A model generated the notes under the pieces. The model did no database searches, was not told the DNA's origin, and saw nothing but the letters and a program-made list of their open reading frames with translations. This document shows positions 1 to 8,313 of a stretch of 64,000 nucleotides of DNA, in pieces. The first letter of the stretch is position 1. Each line of letters starts with the position of its first letter. A program made the translations under genes and the position numbers. The DNA is from Flavobacteriales bacterium (GTDB taxonomy: Bacteria; Bacteroidota; Bacteroidia; CAIKAF01), in assembly GCA_018401695.1 (NCBI GenBank), contig JAGYKD010000001.1, positions 1 to 64,000 on the forward strand. Direction: 5' to 3'.

Positions 1-344
1 TCCGGCAGCGAACATCCAAACTCCTTGAGCAGTGTTTCCCCTCCATAGCTTTTCCAAACCTCCAATAGGGGACGTTTGACCTTTCCTAACCAGTTTTTTT
101 GGGGAATTTCGAGTAGGGCATCCAAAAATGCTTGTTCATGGTTGCCTCGAATCACATCAATGGTGCACATTTGCATGAGCTCCTCGAGCAGCGAAAACAA
201 GCGAAGGTGTGTGGTCCCTCGATCAATCAGGTCGCCCAAAAAGGTAATCTGGTCTTCACTTCCCGGTTGAATTTGGTTGATAAGAGCTTCCAAAGTCTTA
301 CCACAACCGTGGACATCGCCAATAGCCCAATGCTTTTGGTTCAT
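1..344 (-). CDS. metallophosphoesterase, serine/threonine phosphatase-like (N-terminal part, cut by window edge)
   Basis: The minus strand is open from an ATG at 344 to the window edge, about 114 residues. It shows the three N-terminal metal-binding motifs of the calcineurin-like PPP fold in order: GDVHG near residue 10, GDLIDRG near 38 and GNHEQ near 67. These are typical of bacterial PrpA/PrpB-type protein phosphatases and related diadenosine tetraphosphatases. The start codon overlaps the gpmA stop as ATGA, so the gene is probably translationally coupled to gpmA. The C-terminal His motifs lie outside the window. The fold is clear; the substrate (phosphoprotein or nucleotide) cannot be told. 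Confidence 0.85.
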   Translation of the reverse strand, partial: MNQKHWAIGDVHGCGKTLEALINQIQPGSEDQITFLGDLIDRGTTHLRLFSLLEELMQMCTIDVIRGNHEQAFLDALLEIPQKNWLGKVKRPLLEVWKSYGGETLLKEFGCSLP

Positions 345-1093
345 GAACGCGTTTTTCCTTGGTTGGCTACTTCCTTAAGCCGGGCCTTAAGCTCCTGCTC
401 ATCTAGCAGATATCGGTCGCTCAGGTAATTTCCCTCGCCATCAAGTTCAAAAACATAAGGGACTCCGGTAGGGATATTTAATTTGAGGACCTCTTCATTA
501 CTTAGCCCTTTTATATGTTGCACTATAGCTCTTAGGCTATTTCCATGAGCAGCCACCACAATGGTTTTATGTTGCTTAAGGGAGGGAAGAATGTGCTTTT
601 CCCAAAAAGGCAAGAGACGATGTAAGGTATCTTTTAAGGACTCTGTAGAAGGCAACAGGGAGGGGTCAATATTACGGTACATTCCTTGGTTTGCCGGGTG
701 CTGTGGATCCATAGCATCTAAGGCCGGAGATTGGACCTCATAGCCTCTTCTCCAGAGCAAGACTTGCTCTTCTCCATATTTTGCCGCAGTTTCGGCTTTG
801 TCTAAGCCCTGCAAAGCGCCATAGTGTTTTTCGTTAAGTCGCCAAGATTTCTCGACAGGAATATGCATGCATTCGGCCTCTTCTAGGGCAAGCCATAAGG
901 TTTTTATAGCTCTTTGCAAATAAGAAGTAAAAGCTGCTTTTGGTATCAGGCCGGCCTCCTTTAGTATTCTACCGGCAGTAAGAGCCTCAGAAACTCCTTG
1001 CGCGCTAAGGGGAACATTCACCCAACCGGTAAATCGATTTTCCAGATTCCATTTGCTTTGTCCGTGCCTTAGTAAAATACAGGTATTGGCCAT
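341..1093 (-). CDS. gpmA: 2,3-bisphosphoglycerate-dependent phosphoglycerate mutase
   Basis: Interconverts 2- and 3-phosphoglycerate in glycolysis and gluconeogenesis through a phosphohistidine. The 250-residue product has the same length as E. coli GpmA. The catalytic motif LLRHGQSKWN lies at residues 7-16, FTGWVNVPLS follows, EKHYGALQG carries the acid/base glutamate, and the second histidine motif AAHGNSLRA lies near residue 180. It starts at ATG 1093, divergent from the outer-membrane protein gene, and its TGA overlaps the start of the downstream phosphatase gene. Enolase, the next glycolytic step, is also in this window at 55.5 kb. Confidence 0.97.
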   Translation of the reverse strand: MANTCILLRHGQSKWNLENRFTGWVNVPLSAQGVSEALTAGRILKEAGLIPKAAFTSYLQRAIKTLWLALEEAECMHIPVEKSWRLNEKHYGALQGLDKAETAAKYGEEQVLLWRRGYEVQSPALDAMDPQHPANQGMYRNIDPSLLPSTESLKDTLHRLLPFWEKHILPSLKQHKTIVVAAHGNSLRAIVQHIKGLSNEEVLKLNIPTGVPYVFELDGEGNYLSDRYLLDEQELKARLKEVANQGKTRS

Positions 1094-1187
1094 AAGGTTT
1101 GATGTTTATAATGCTTCTTTCTTAGCTTAATTATGGAAATCCATGCAAATGTCTCATTTTTGCAGAATCATTACCCGTTTTGAACCC

Positions 1188-1694
1188 ATGAAAAGGCATA
1201 TTTTATTTTTCGTTTTTCTTTTTGCTATTGGATTTAGCAACAAAATCAATGCACAACATGCCGTAGGCTTAAATTTTGGAGTCGGCCCAGCCCTTCAACG
1301 CGGCGGCACGACTTACTTGGCCACTACCGGTGAATATACCTACCATTTTTGGGAGAAATTAGGCGTAGGCGGCCGTGTTGCTCATTTGTACAATCAAGAA
1401 CTGCGAAATTTCGGAAGCGGAAATGTATTGGAACCTCTTCAAAGTTTATTGGTAAGTGCGCATGTTGAATACCAGCATGCTTTAGGAAATTTATATCCTT
1501 ATGTAGGAACAGACATTGGCGGTTCCATTTTTCAACGTGAAGGTTTCTACCTTCAGCCGCAAATTGGAACCCGCGCTATGATTACCGACAATTGGCTTAT
1601 TGATTTTAGTGTTAAAGCCCCCATGTTCTTTGCCGGCCCTCAAGATTACGGAATCCTTCTAAGTTTTGGGGCCAATTACAGGTTTACTAAATAA
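1188..1694 (+). CDS. small outer-membrane beta-barrel-like protein
   Basis: Predicted secreted protein of 168 residues, taking the ATG at 1188 because it gives a clean Sec signal peptide (MKRHILFFVFLFAIGF, cleavage after NAQ). An in-frame ATG 45 nt upstream would put unrelated residues before the signal. The mature part alternates short aromatic and glycine-rich strands and ends in a strand finishing with Phe-Thr-Lys (GILLSFGANYRFTK), as in small outer-membrane barrels. No catalytic motif is visible. It begins a rightward run with the lipoprotein gene 17 bp downstream. Function unknown. Confidence 0.75.
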   Translation: MKRHILFFVFLFAIGFSNKINAQHAVGLNFGVGPALQRGGTTYLATTGEYTYHFWEKLGVGGRVAHLYNQELRNFGSGNVLEPLQSLLVSAHVEYQHALGNLYPYVGTDIGGSIFQREGFYLQPQIGTRAMITDNWLIDFSVKAPMFFAGPQDYGILLSFGANYRFTK

Positions 1695-1711
1695 GGAATA
1701 CTCCTCCCCCT

Positions 1712-2317
1712 ATGATTTCCCTTTCTCCTAAACAGTCCGCATTTTTATTTACGGCAACAATAGTGCTTTCCATGCTATTTTTTGGCTGTGCTGGAAATAG
1801 AGAATATGCGCACTACGGTTGGAAGGGCAAATCTCCTCAAAAACATACCACAGAAGCAGAAGTCCCTGTAAAATTGGTCAAAACCTCTCAAGACCATAGG
1901 CTTACCATAGGTGAAGCATCCATGGCATGGGAGTCAACAAGCCCAAAGGCCGAACCAAGCGTTCAGATTCCAAATGCTTTAACACCAAAAGCAGCAAAAA
2001 AACGTCAAGTTCAATCTTTTACCGTACGCAGCTTTATGGGTCTTGAAGCCCATAGGTTTGAGAACCCTATGGATCTTTGGTTAAACAACCTGACCGATGA
2101 TCATATTTCAACACTAGAAGAAAAACAATTGGCTGAGGATAGTCTTTTGTGGTGGGGCTTAGTGCTTTGCGGCATTGGTCTTATTTTACTTCTATTGGCA
2201 GGGATACTTGGAGCAGGCAATGGCTTTGTTTTGGCTTGGCTCTTTTGGGCTTTAGGCGCTGTAGCACTAACGGCAGGCCTAATTATACTGTTAATATACC
2301 TCCTAAAAATGGTCTAA
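1712..2317 (+). CDS. putative lipoprotein with two C-terminal membrane helices
   Basis: Hypothetical protein of 201 residues. The N-terminus is a lipoprotein signal ending in the lipobox-like LFFGC near residue 26, so the mature protein would start at Cys. A polar, low-complexity middle of about 110 residues is followed by two closely spaced hydrophobic segments (about 145-168 and 172-198). A lipid anchor plus two helices is odd; the N-terminal hydrophobic stretch may instead be a third membrane helix. The stop codon directly abuts the pyrD start (TAA then ATG), which suggests co-transcription. No family recognised. Confidence 0.7.
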   Translation: MISLSPKQSAFLFTATIVLSMLFFGCAGNREYAHYGWKGKSPQKHTTEAEVPVKLVKTSQDHRLTIGEASMAWESTSPKAEPSVQIPNALTPKAAKKRQVQSFTVRSFMGLEAHRFENPMDLWLNNLTDDHISTLEEKQLAEDSLLWWGLVLCGIGLILLLLAGILGAGNGFVLAWLFWALGAVALTAGLIILLIYLLKMV

Positions 2318-3334
2318 ATGTGGTATCGGGGAGCAACAAGGCTTCTTTTTCTTTTACCAGCTGAGTTTGCCCACCGCCTGGTATTTTTTCTCTTATCTGC
2401 GGGTAAAGCCCTAGGCCTCATAAAGCCTTGGATTCCCAAATCTTTATTGGCGCCTGTAAAAATTGCCGGTTTATGTTTCCCTAACCGAGTTGGCCTAGCC
2501 GCAGGTATGGATAAAAACGCCGACTTATGCGAATACTGGAGTCATTTTGGTTTTGGCTTTGCCGAAATGGGTACCGTTACCCCTTTGCCCCAAAGCGGAA
2601 ACCCCAAACCCCGCTTGTTTAGACTCAAAAAAGAAAAGGCCCTTATTAACCGAATGGGCTTCAATAATGCAGGCCTTGAAAAAATGGCCCAAAAACTTAA
2701 AAATCGTAAAAGAAAAGGATGTCTTATTGGTGGAAATATTGGTAAAAACAAACAAACTCCAAACCAAGATGCCCAAAGCGATTACCTAAAAGGCCTCCAA
2801 ACGCTCCATCCCTACGTTGATTATTTTACCGTAAATGTGAGCTCCCCCAACACTCCCGAGCTAAGAGCCCTTCAAAACCCCGAAACGCTTCGCCATTTGC
2901 TGCTGCCGCTGTTGAAATTAAATGAAGAACTCCAGCCAAAAAGGCCCTTGTTTGTAAAGGTGGATCCCGACATGCCCTTAGAACAACTGGGAGAGGTTTT
3001 AAACGTTTTAATGGAGCTTAAAATAGATGGAATCATTGCCTCCAACACATCTAGCCTCAGGTCGAGTAATTCCAGCAAAAAAGCCATGAGGGTTCAAGGA
3101 GGCCTTAGTGGAGGCCCGCTTTTTAATAGAGCGTTGGAAAGAGTGCAGTTTATTCACCAAAAAACCAAAGGTGAACTCCCTATTATTGCTTGCGGTGGCA
3201 TTGATAGTTATAAAAAAGCCAGAATAATGTGCAAAGCCGGAGCAAGTTTGGTGCAAGTGTATACCGGATTCGTATACCAAGGCCCTAACCTCATCCAAAA
3301 ATTAGCCAAAGGTTTAGGTAACTTTGTACCCTAA
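2318..3334 (+). CDS. pyrD: dihydroorotate dehydrogenase (quinone), class 2
   Basis: Oxidises dihydroorotate to orotate in pyrimidine synthesis and passes electrons to membrane quinone through FMN. The 338-residue length matches E. coli PyrD (336). The amphipathic N-terminal membrane-binding region typical of class 2 is present (about residues 1-35), followed by GLAAGMDKNAD, the loop INRMGFNNAG, NVSSPNTPELR with the class 2 catalytic serine, and the FMN phosphate-binding ACGGI and VYTGFVYQGP segments. It abuts the lipoprotein gene and overlaps the next gene by one base (TAATG). Confidence 0.96.
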   Translation: MWYRGATRLLFLLPAEFAHRLVFFLLSAGKALGLIKPWIPKSLLAPVKIAGLCFPNRVGLAAGMDKNADLCEYWSHFGFGFAEMGTVTPLPQSGNPKPRLFRLKKEKALINRMGFNNAGLEKMAQKLKNRKRKGCLIGGNIGKNKQTPNQDAQSDYLKGLQTLHPYVDYFTVNVSSPNTPELRALQNPETLRHLLLPLLKLNEELQPKRPLFVKVDPDMPLEQLGEVLNVLMELKIDGIIASNTSSLRSSNSSKKAMRVQGGLSGGPLFNRALERVQFIHQKTKGELPIIACGGIDSYKKARIMCKAGASLVQVYTGFVYQGPNLIQKLAKGLGNFVP

Positions 3335-4191
3335 TGAGCAAGGTGCGCATAACCGAATGTCCACGTGATGCCATGCAAGGCATAGATACATTTATTGCTA
3401 CTCAGCAAAAAATTAAATACATAAAGGCCCTTTGTCGCTGTGGGTTTAACCGGATTGACTTTGGAAGCTTTGTGCACCCCAAAGCCATTCCACAAATGGC
3501 CGATACAGAAGAGGTCGCCAAAGCACTAGAGGACATAGACCATCCCGAACTACTAGCTATTGTTGGAAACCTAAAAGGGGTTGAACGAGCACTTCCCTTT
3601 GAACAGATAGGCTGGTTGGGCTTTCCCTTTTCCATTTCCAATACTTTTTTAGAACGAAACATAAAATCCAACCTTACGCAATCTTGGCAACGATTGCTTA
3701 GCATTCGGGATTTGGCCCATAAAAACAGAAAAAAAGTACAGGTGTATATTTCCATGGCCTTTGGGAACCCCTATGAAGACCTTTATCATGAAGACTTAGT
3801 CTTGGAATGGGTTGAAAAGTTAAGGAATGAAGAGCTCCTTTGGATTAGCTTATCGGACACCATTGGAGAAGCCCAACCAAAACAAATAAAATACCTCTGG
3901 AATCACTTAAATACACATTTTCCGGAAGTGCAGGCAGGAGCTCATTTTCATACCCGACCCGACAATTTAAGGCCCAATCTGGAGGCCGCCTGGGAAGCCG
4001 GCTGTATGCAATTTGAAGGTGCAATGCATGGTTTTGGAGGTTGCCCTATGGCCAAAGATGAACTCACCGGAAACTTACCTACCGAAGCACTTGTTGCCTT
4101 TTTGGAAGTGCAAAAAGCAGATTTGGACATCCATAAACCGGCTTTTGAAGAAGCTTGGCGAATGGCCTCAGAGGTTTTTCATCAACATTGA
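3334..4191 (+). CDS. hydroxymethylglutaryl-CoA lyase family enzyme
   Basis: Probable HMG-CoA lyase (HMG-CoA to acetyl-CoA and acetoacetate, end of leucine degradation), a TIM-barrel DRE-TIM metallolyase. Of its 285 residues, ECPRDAM at 8-14 carries the Arg-Asp pair, AGAHFHTR near 200 supplies the HxH metal ligands, and GFGGCPMA near 235 carries the cysteine of the family signature. PRDAMQ replaces the usual PRDGLQ, so the substrate could be a related acyl-CoA; HMG-CoA lyase remains the best call. It overlaps pyrD by one base and is probably co-transcribed, although the pathways differ. Confidence 0.88.
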   Translation: MSKVRITECPRDAMQGIDTFIATQQKIKYIKALCRCGFNRIDFGSFVHPKAIPQMADTEEVAKALEDIDHPELLAIVGNLKGVERALPFEQIGWLGFPFSISNTFLERNIKSNLTQSWQRLLSIRDLAHKNRKKVQVYISMAFGNPYEDLYHEDLVLEWVEKLRNEELLWISLSDTIGEAQPKQIKYLWNHLNTHFPEVQAGAHFHTRPDNLRPNLEAAWEAGCMQFEGAMHGFGGCPMAKDELTGNLPTEALVAFLEVQKADLDIHKPAFEEAWRMASEVFHQH

Positions 4192-4202
4192 AGCACTTTT
4201 TC

Positions 4203-4233
4203 TTGGGAAATTAGCTTCGCCCCATTATCTTTG
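4203..4233 (+). promoter_or_regulatory. Bacteroidota promoter for rpmB
   Basis: TTG at 4203-4205, a 20-nt spacer, then TATCTTTG at 4226-4233, matching the Bacteroidota -33/-7 consensus TTG...TAnnTTTG. It lies 33 nt before the rpmB ATG and just after the lyase gene ends, so rpmB has its own promoter. Confidence 0.8.
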
Positions 4234-4266
4234 CCCCTCCCTTAGAAGAAACAAGCAATTATTACC

Positions 4267-4503
4267 ATGGCGCGCGTTTGTCAAATAACAGGAAAAAAAA
4301 CCATCACCGGAAACAACGTTTCCCACTCCAACAGGAAGACACGCAGGGTATTTCGCCCCAACCTGTTTAAAAAGAAATTCTATTTGCCCGAAGAAGACCG
4401 TTGGATTGTCCTAAAGGTATCTGCCAAAGGCTTGCGCATAATAAATAAAGTGGGCATTCAAGAAGCGATGAAAAGAGCCAAGCTTAAAGGTTACTTGGAT
4501 TAA
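4267..4503 (+). CDS. rpmB: 50S ribosomal protein L28
   Basis: Large-subunit protein of 78 residues that opens with MARVCQITGKKTITGNNVSHS, cited here as its recognisable L28 N-terminus (first 20 residues diagnostic), followed by the basic segment NRKTRRVFRPNL and the C-terminal VSAKGLRIINKVG. Cysteine is present only at residue 5, so this is the form without a CxxC zinc site. It has its own promoter and an intrinsic terminator. In many Bacteroidota rpmB is followed by rpmG; here no rpmG follows and the transcript appears to stop directly after rpmB. Confidence 0.97.
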   Translation: MARVCQITGKKTITGNNVSHSNRKTRRVFRPNLFKKKFYLPEEDRWIVLKVSAKGLRIINKVGIQEAMKRAKLKGYLD

Positions 4504-4525
4504 TTCATACCAAATATCTATCGAT

Positions 4526-4556
4526 AAAGCCGTTTGTTTCAAACGGCTTTTTTATT
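4526..4556 (+). terminator. intrinsic terminator of rpmB
   Basis: Perfect 11-bp stem (AAAGCCGTTTG at 4526-4536, CAAACGGCTTT at 4540-4550) with a 3-nt loop, followed by a T-rich run. It ends only about 10 nt before the next start codon. Confidence 0.9.
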
Positions 4557-4564
4557 TTCACTAA

Positions 4565-6232
4565 ATGAAACAGGCAGTACTCCTACTCAGCATGCTCCTT
4601 TTTTCCCTAACCAATGCCAAGGCTCAAGGAAAAAATGGCCCCCTATTTTCACGGGCAGACACCCTTAAAGGATGGAACGCCAGCCCCAGAAGCTGTTACA
4701 ATGTCCGGCACTATTATCTGGATTTTGAAGTCCACATGAACCGAAAATTCATTGAGGGAACCAATACCATGGAGTTTGTAATGGTAGAAAACGCCAAAGT
4801 CTTACAAATTGACCTTGGACAAGGCATGGGACTAACCAACGTGGAGTGGAACGGAAAAAAAGTACCTGTTAAGCGCGAAGAAGGGGCCTACTTCCTCTAT
4901 TTCCCAGATACACTTTACGAAAGCACAAGACACTCCATTCAATTAAAATTTGCCGGACACCCTCCCATGGCCAAAGATGCCCCCTGGGACGGTGGTTTTG
5001 TATGGGACAACGACGCCAACGGAAATCCTTGGGTAGGCGTGGCCAATCAAAAAGAAGGTGCCTCGCTTTGGTGGCCTTGCAAAGACCAATGGCTCGATGA
5101 GCCCGACTCCATAACCGTAAGAATTACCGTGCCCGTAGGACTTACCGCCGTGTCTAATGGCCGGTTAAGAAACCAAGAAACCCTTGACGGTAAATCGCGC
5201 TTTGAATGGTTCGTTTCAAAACCCATTAACCACTATAATGTAACGCTCTACATTGGCAAATTCGCACACTTCTCCGACATTTACCCAGGTGTTGGAAGGC
5301 CCCTAGATTTAAACTATTACGTCCTAGAGTACAACGAAAGAAAAGCCAAAAAACACTTTGAACAAGTAAAAGGCATGTTTGCCTGTTATGACCAATTCCT
5401 TGGACCATACCCCTTTTACGAAGATGGCTACAAACTGGTAGAAGCTCCATACCTAGGCATGGAGCACCAATCTGCCATTGCTTACGGCAACGATTACCTT
5501 ATTGGCTATGCCGGCTACGATGCCACCGAACTCGGCCTTGAATTCGACTTTATCATTATTCATGAAACAGCCCACGAATATTGGGGAAACAGCGTAAGTG
5601 GCGCCGACCCCGCCGATATGTGGATCCACGAAGCATTTGCCACCTACATGGAAGCCATGTATGTAGAATGCAAATACGGCAAAGATATTGCCTACGAATA
5701 CATCGATACCTGGAGGGGAAGAATCAAAAACGACAAACCCATGATGGGTAAACGAGGATTGAACGACCACCCCTCTACCGACGTATACTACAAAGGAGCT
5801 TTTATGCTCCATACCTTAAGAAACCTTATTCAAGACGAACCCAAATGGATTGGCTTGCTCAAAGCCATTCAAACCGAATTCAAGCACCAAACCGTTACCA
5901 CCGAAGAGTTTGTAGACTTTATTGGCAAGTACCTGCATCAAGATTATAGCTGGTTCTTTTACCAATACTTAAAAATCAGTGGAGTGCCCGTCTTTGTTTA
6001 CAGTTACGACAACGAGGCTGCCGGAGGACCTGTTATTCGCTACCGTTGGGAAAACGTTATGAAGGACTTTAAAATGCCTGTATTTGTGAACGTGAACAGC
6101 GAAGGTTGGGTAAAACTCAGCCCTACGGCGGAATGGAAAGAATACAAACCCCAAGTCCGAAGCGTGGATTACATGGATTTGGACGAATTCAGTGGGTATT
6201 TTGTGATTCGCAACGCCTCCTCTAAATACTGA
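4565..6232 (+). CDS. secreted M1-family metallopeptidase
   Basis: Probable exported zinc aminopeptidase of 555 residues with a Sec signal peptide (MKQAVLLLSMLLFSLTNAKAQ, about 21 residues). The zinc site is HETAH near residue 333 with the third ligand 18 residues on in HEAFATY. The exopeptidase loop reads GMEHQ near 298 rather than the classical GAMEN, a variant common in Bacteroidota M1 proteins. It lacks the long C-terminal domain of E. coli PepN. Only 9 nt separate it from the rpmB terminator run, so no room for a separate promoter is visible. A second, unrelated-looking M1 enzyme sits at 57.1 kb. Confidence 0.93.
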   Translation: MKQAVLLLSMLLFSLTNAKAQGKNGPLFSRADTLKGWNASPRSCYNVRHYYLDFEVHMNRKFIEGTNTMEFVMVENAKVLQIDLGQGMGLTNVEWNGKKVPVKREEGAYFLYFPDTLYESTRHSIQLKFAGHPPMAKDAPWDGGFVWDNDANGNPWVGVANQKEGASLWWPCKDQWLDEPDSITVRITVPVGLTAVSNGRLRNQETLDGKSRFEWFVSKPINHYNVTLYIGKFAHFSDIYPGVGRPLDLNYYVLEYNERKAKKHFEQVKGMFACYDQFLGPYPFYEDGYKLVEAPYLGMEHQSAIAYGNDYLIGYAGYDATELGLEFDFIIIHETAHEYWGNSVSGADPADMWIHEAFATYMEAMYVECKYGKDIAYEYIDTWRGRIKNDKPMMGKRGLNDHPSTDVYYKGAFMLHTLRNLIQDEPKWIGLLKAIQTEFKHQTVTTEEFVDFIGKYLHQDYSWFFYQYLKISGVPVFVYSYDNEAAGGPVIRYRWENVMKDFKMPVFVNVNSEGWVKLSPTAEWKEYKPQVRSVDYMDLDEFSGYFVIRNASSKY

Positions 6233-6268
6233 ATAGCCTATCCAATAGCAAATCCTTTATTGGAAGAC

Positions 6269-6420
6269 CTGCGCCAGGGGGCGGCACGGATACCCCCAAG
6301 CCTGCAGAGGTTGGGGCGACAGGCCAGGCCGAGTGTAGCTTTGCGGAACTCCGGCCCGGCCTTGACGCCCCCCTCGGCAGGCTTGGGAGTAGCAGGGAGC
6401 ACCCGCTCGGGCGCCCAAAA
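6269..6420 (+). repeat. GC-rich long-hairpin intergenic element, copy A
   Basis: Between convergent genes. Starts TGCGCCAGGGGGCGGCACGG and ends GGGCGCCCAAAA. The centre is an imperfect hairpin: CCCAAGCCTGC from about 6295 pairs with GCAGGCTTGGG ending near 6388, with inner pairs GGGGCG/CGCCCC and AGGCCaGGCC/GGCCcGGCCT. The loop core reads GTGTAGCTTTGCGGAAC. The same ends and core recur at 31119-31270 and, inverted, at 56787-57087. No protein is supported here. Confidence 0.85.
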
Positions 6421-6472
6421 AATCAAACGGTTTAAAACCGGCTCGCTCTACAAATCAAGCACAAAGAGGTGC

Positions 6473-7255
6473 TTATAAGCTGTTTTTAAACACCTGGTAG
6501 GCCGACTCGAAGGTTTCCGTACCCGAACAACCAAGGCTTTGGTCTAAGGAGCGAATGTCCTCCACTCGATTCCCCGGATCAGGATGGGTGCTCAAAAAAG
6601 ATGGCGTTTGACCTGCTTGACCTTGGGCAATCAAAAGGGCAAAAAAATCAGAGGCGCCATCGGCCTGGTACACCGTAGGGCACAAATAACGAACGCTAAA
6701 CTCATCGGCTTGGCGCTCGTCGGAGCGGCTAAATTCCAAACCAATAAGGCCGGAGGCTATGCTGCTTATCGCTCCCTGGTTTTCGCCCAACACCACATCC
6801 AACAAAAACTGCAAGCCATAGGCCTGAGTTAGCTGACTGGTGGAATGCCGCTTATCGGCGTGTGCCATTTCGTGCCCAATTACTCCGGCCAATTGATCCT
6901 CGCTGTCTAAAAACTTAATAAGTCCGGTATACACAAAAATGTATCCGCCGGGGGCACAAAAGGCATTGAGGGTGGCATCGTCTTTGAGCAAATAAATTTC
7001 CCAGTCGAATTCCTGGGCATATTTCACCTCCCCCGAGGCCAAAACTCGATCTCGAATGCGTTCTACATAGCTGTAGGCCGAACCATGCAAACTAGGATCC
7101 ATTACCGGATATTCTTGGGGATTGGCCAATATTTCATCCCGCAATTGCCTGCCTAAGCTTATATCGTCTTGCAGCGTAAACAAATTGAACCCGTCCGAAC
7201 ATTGCCACTGCACGGCGGTTAACACAAACATAAGACCAACAAAAAAGCGACGCAT
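6473..7255 (-). CDS. M48-family metalloprotease, lipoprotein
   Basis: Exported zinc protease of the BepA/LoiP type, probably involved in periplasmic or outer-membrane protein quality control. HEMAH lies near residue 129, and the third-ligand region is in RSDERQADEF near 185. The start is placed at ATG 7255 because it gives a lipoprotein signal with Cys in LTAVQWQCSDG; an upstream in-frame ATG would add an unrelated stretch running into the fabH start. Length 260 residues, one domain, no TPR region. It diverges from fabH. Confidence 0.9.
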   Translation of the reverse strand: MRRFFVGLMFVLTAVQWQCSDGFNLFTLQDDISLGRQLRDEILANPQEYPVMDPSLHGSAYSYVERIRDRVLASGEVKYAQEFDWEIYLLKDDATLNAFCAPGGYIFVYTGLIKFLDSEDQLAGVIGHEMAHADKRHSTSQLTQAYGLQFLLDVVLGENQGAISSIASGLIGLEFSRSDERQADEFSVRYLCPTVYQADGASDFFALLIAQGQAGQTPSFLSTHPDPGNRVEDIRSLDQSLGCSGTETFESAYQVFKNSL

Positions 7256-7314
7256 AAGCCAAAACATTTGGTTATTGACAACAAAAATCCAAAAATTAGG
7301 CCGAAAATTAGCAT

Positions 7315-8313
7315 ATGGAGCAAAAAGCATACATCACCGGACTGGGGAAATACCTCCCGGAGGAAAAAGTAAGCAATGCCGACTTGGAAAAGCTCATGGA
7401 AACTACCGATGCCTGGATCCAAGAACGTACCGGTATTCAAGCGCGTAGATTCTTTACTCCAGGCAAGGAAAGTACAGCCACCATGGGCGCCGAAGCTGCC
7501 AAGCAAGCCTTGGAGCGCGCAGGACGCCGCCCCGAGGACATTGATTTATTGCTGTTTGCCACCTTAAGTCCGGACTATTATTTCCCGGGTTGTGGCGTTC
7601 TGTTGCAAGAGATGCTTGGACTCCAAAATATTGGCTGCATAGACCTTAGAGCGCAATGCAGTGGTTTCATTTATGGTTTGTCGGTGGCCCAAGCCTATAT
7701 CAAATCGGGCATGGCCAAGCGCATTCTGTTGGTGTGCAGCGAGGCCCAATCGACCTTAATGGAATTGAGCAATAGGGGCAGAAATGTGGCTGTTATTTTT
7801 GGAGACGGTGCCGGCGCAGCTGTTCTAGAAGCCAGCTCCGACCAACGGGGAATAGCCGACGTACAAATCCACAGCGAGGGGCAGCACGCCGAATTGCTCT
7901 ACCAGCCCCATCCCGGCACCCGCCTTAGGCCTAGACTAAGCACCGAAATGCTCCAAGATGGAAGCTTGCTGCCCATTATGAACGGAAACGCAGTGTTTAA
8001 ACACGCTGTTGTACGATTTGAGGAAGTAATCCGTGCCAACCTAAAAGAGGCAGGTATCGGGCTCGAAGCACTTAGCTTACTCATTCCGCACCAAGCCAAT
8101 TTGAGAATTTCAGAGTTCCTTAGAAAACAGTTGGGACTGGACGAAACTCAGGTATACCACAACATCCAACGCTACGGAAATACTACATCTGCTTCCATTC
8201 CCATAGCCCTCACCGAAGCATGGGAAGAAGGACGCCTGAACCCGGGCGATTGGATAGAAATGGCTGCTTTTGGCAGTGGATTTACGTGGGGAGGAGCTTT
8301 AATGCGCTGGTAA
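7315..8313 (+). CDS. 3-oxoacyl-ACP synthase III family (KAS III / FabH-like)
   Basis: Condenses an acyl-CoA starter with malonyl-ACP or does a related initiating condensation. All three catalytic residues are visible in 332 residues: Cys in AQCSGF near 115, His in PHQANLRI near 258 and Asn in YGNTTSASIP near 288. Bacteroidota often carry several KAS III paralogues; this one is not beside plsX or other fatty-acid genes, so a specialised role is possible and I give no gene symbol. Its last 15 bp overlap the convergent saccharopine dehydrogenase-like gene. Confidence 0.92.
   Translation: MEQKAYITGLGKYLPEEKVSNADLEKLMETTDAWIQERTGIQARRFFTPGKESTATMGAEAAKQALERAGRRPEDIDLLLFATLSPDYYFPGCGVLLQEMLGLQNIGCIDLRAQCSGFIYGLSVAQAYIKSGMAKRILLVCSEAQSTLMELSNRGRNVAVIFGDGAGAAVLEASSDQRGIADVQIHSEGQHAELLYQPHPGTRLRPRLSTEMLQDGSLLPIMNGNAVFKHAVVRFEEVIRANLKEAGIGLEALSLLIPHQANLRISEFLRKQLGLDETQVYHNIQRYGNTTSASIPIALTEAWEEGRLNPGDWIEMAAFGSGFTWGGALMRW

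Noticed and set aside
6233-6472. Genes or mobile element with transposase between the M1 and M48 genes
   Set aside because: Only the hairpin element is present; no transposase fragment found near any copy.
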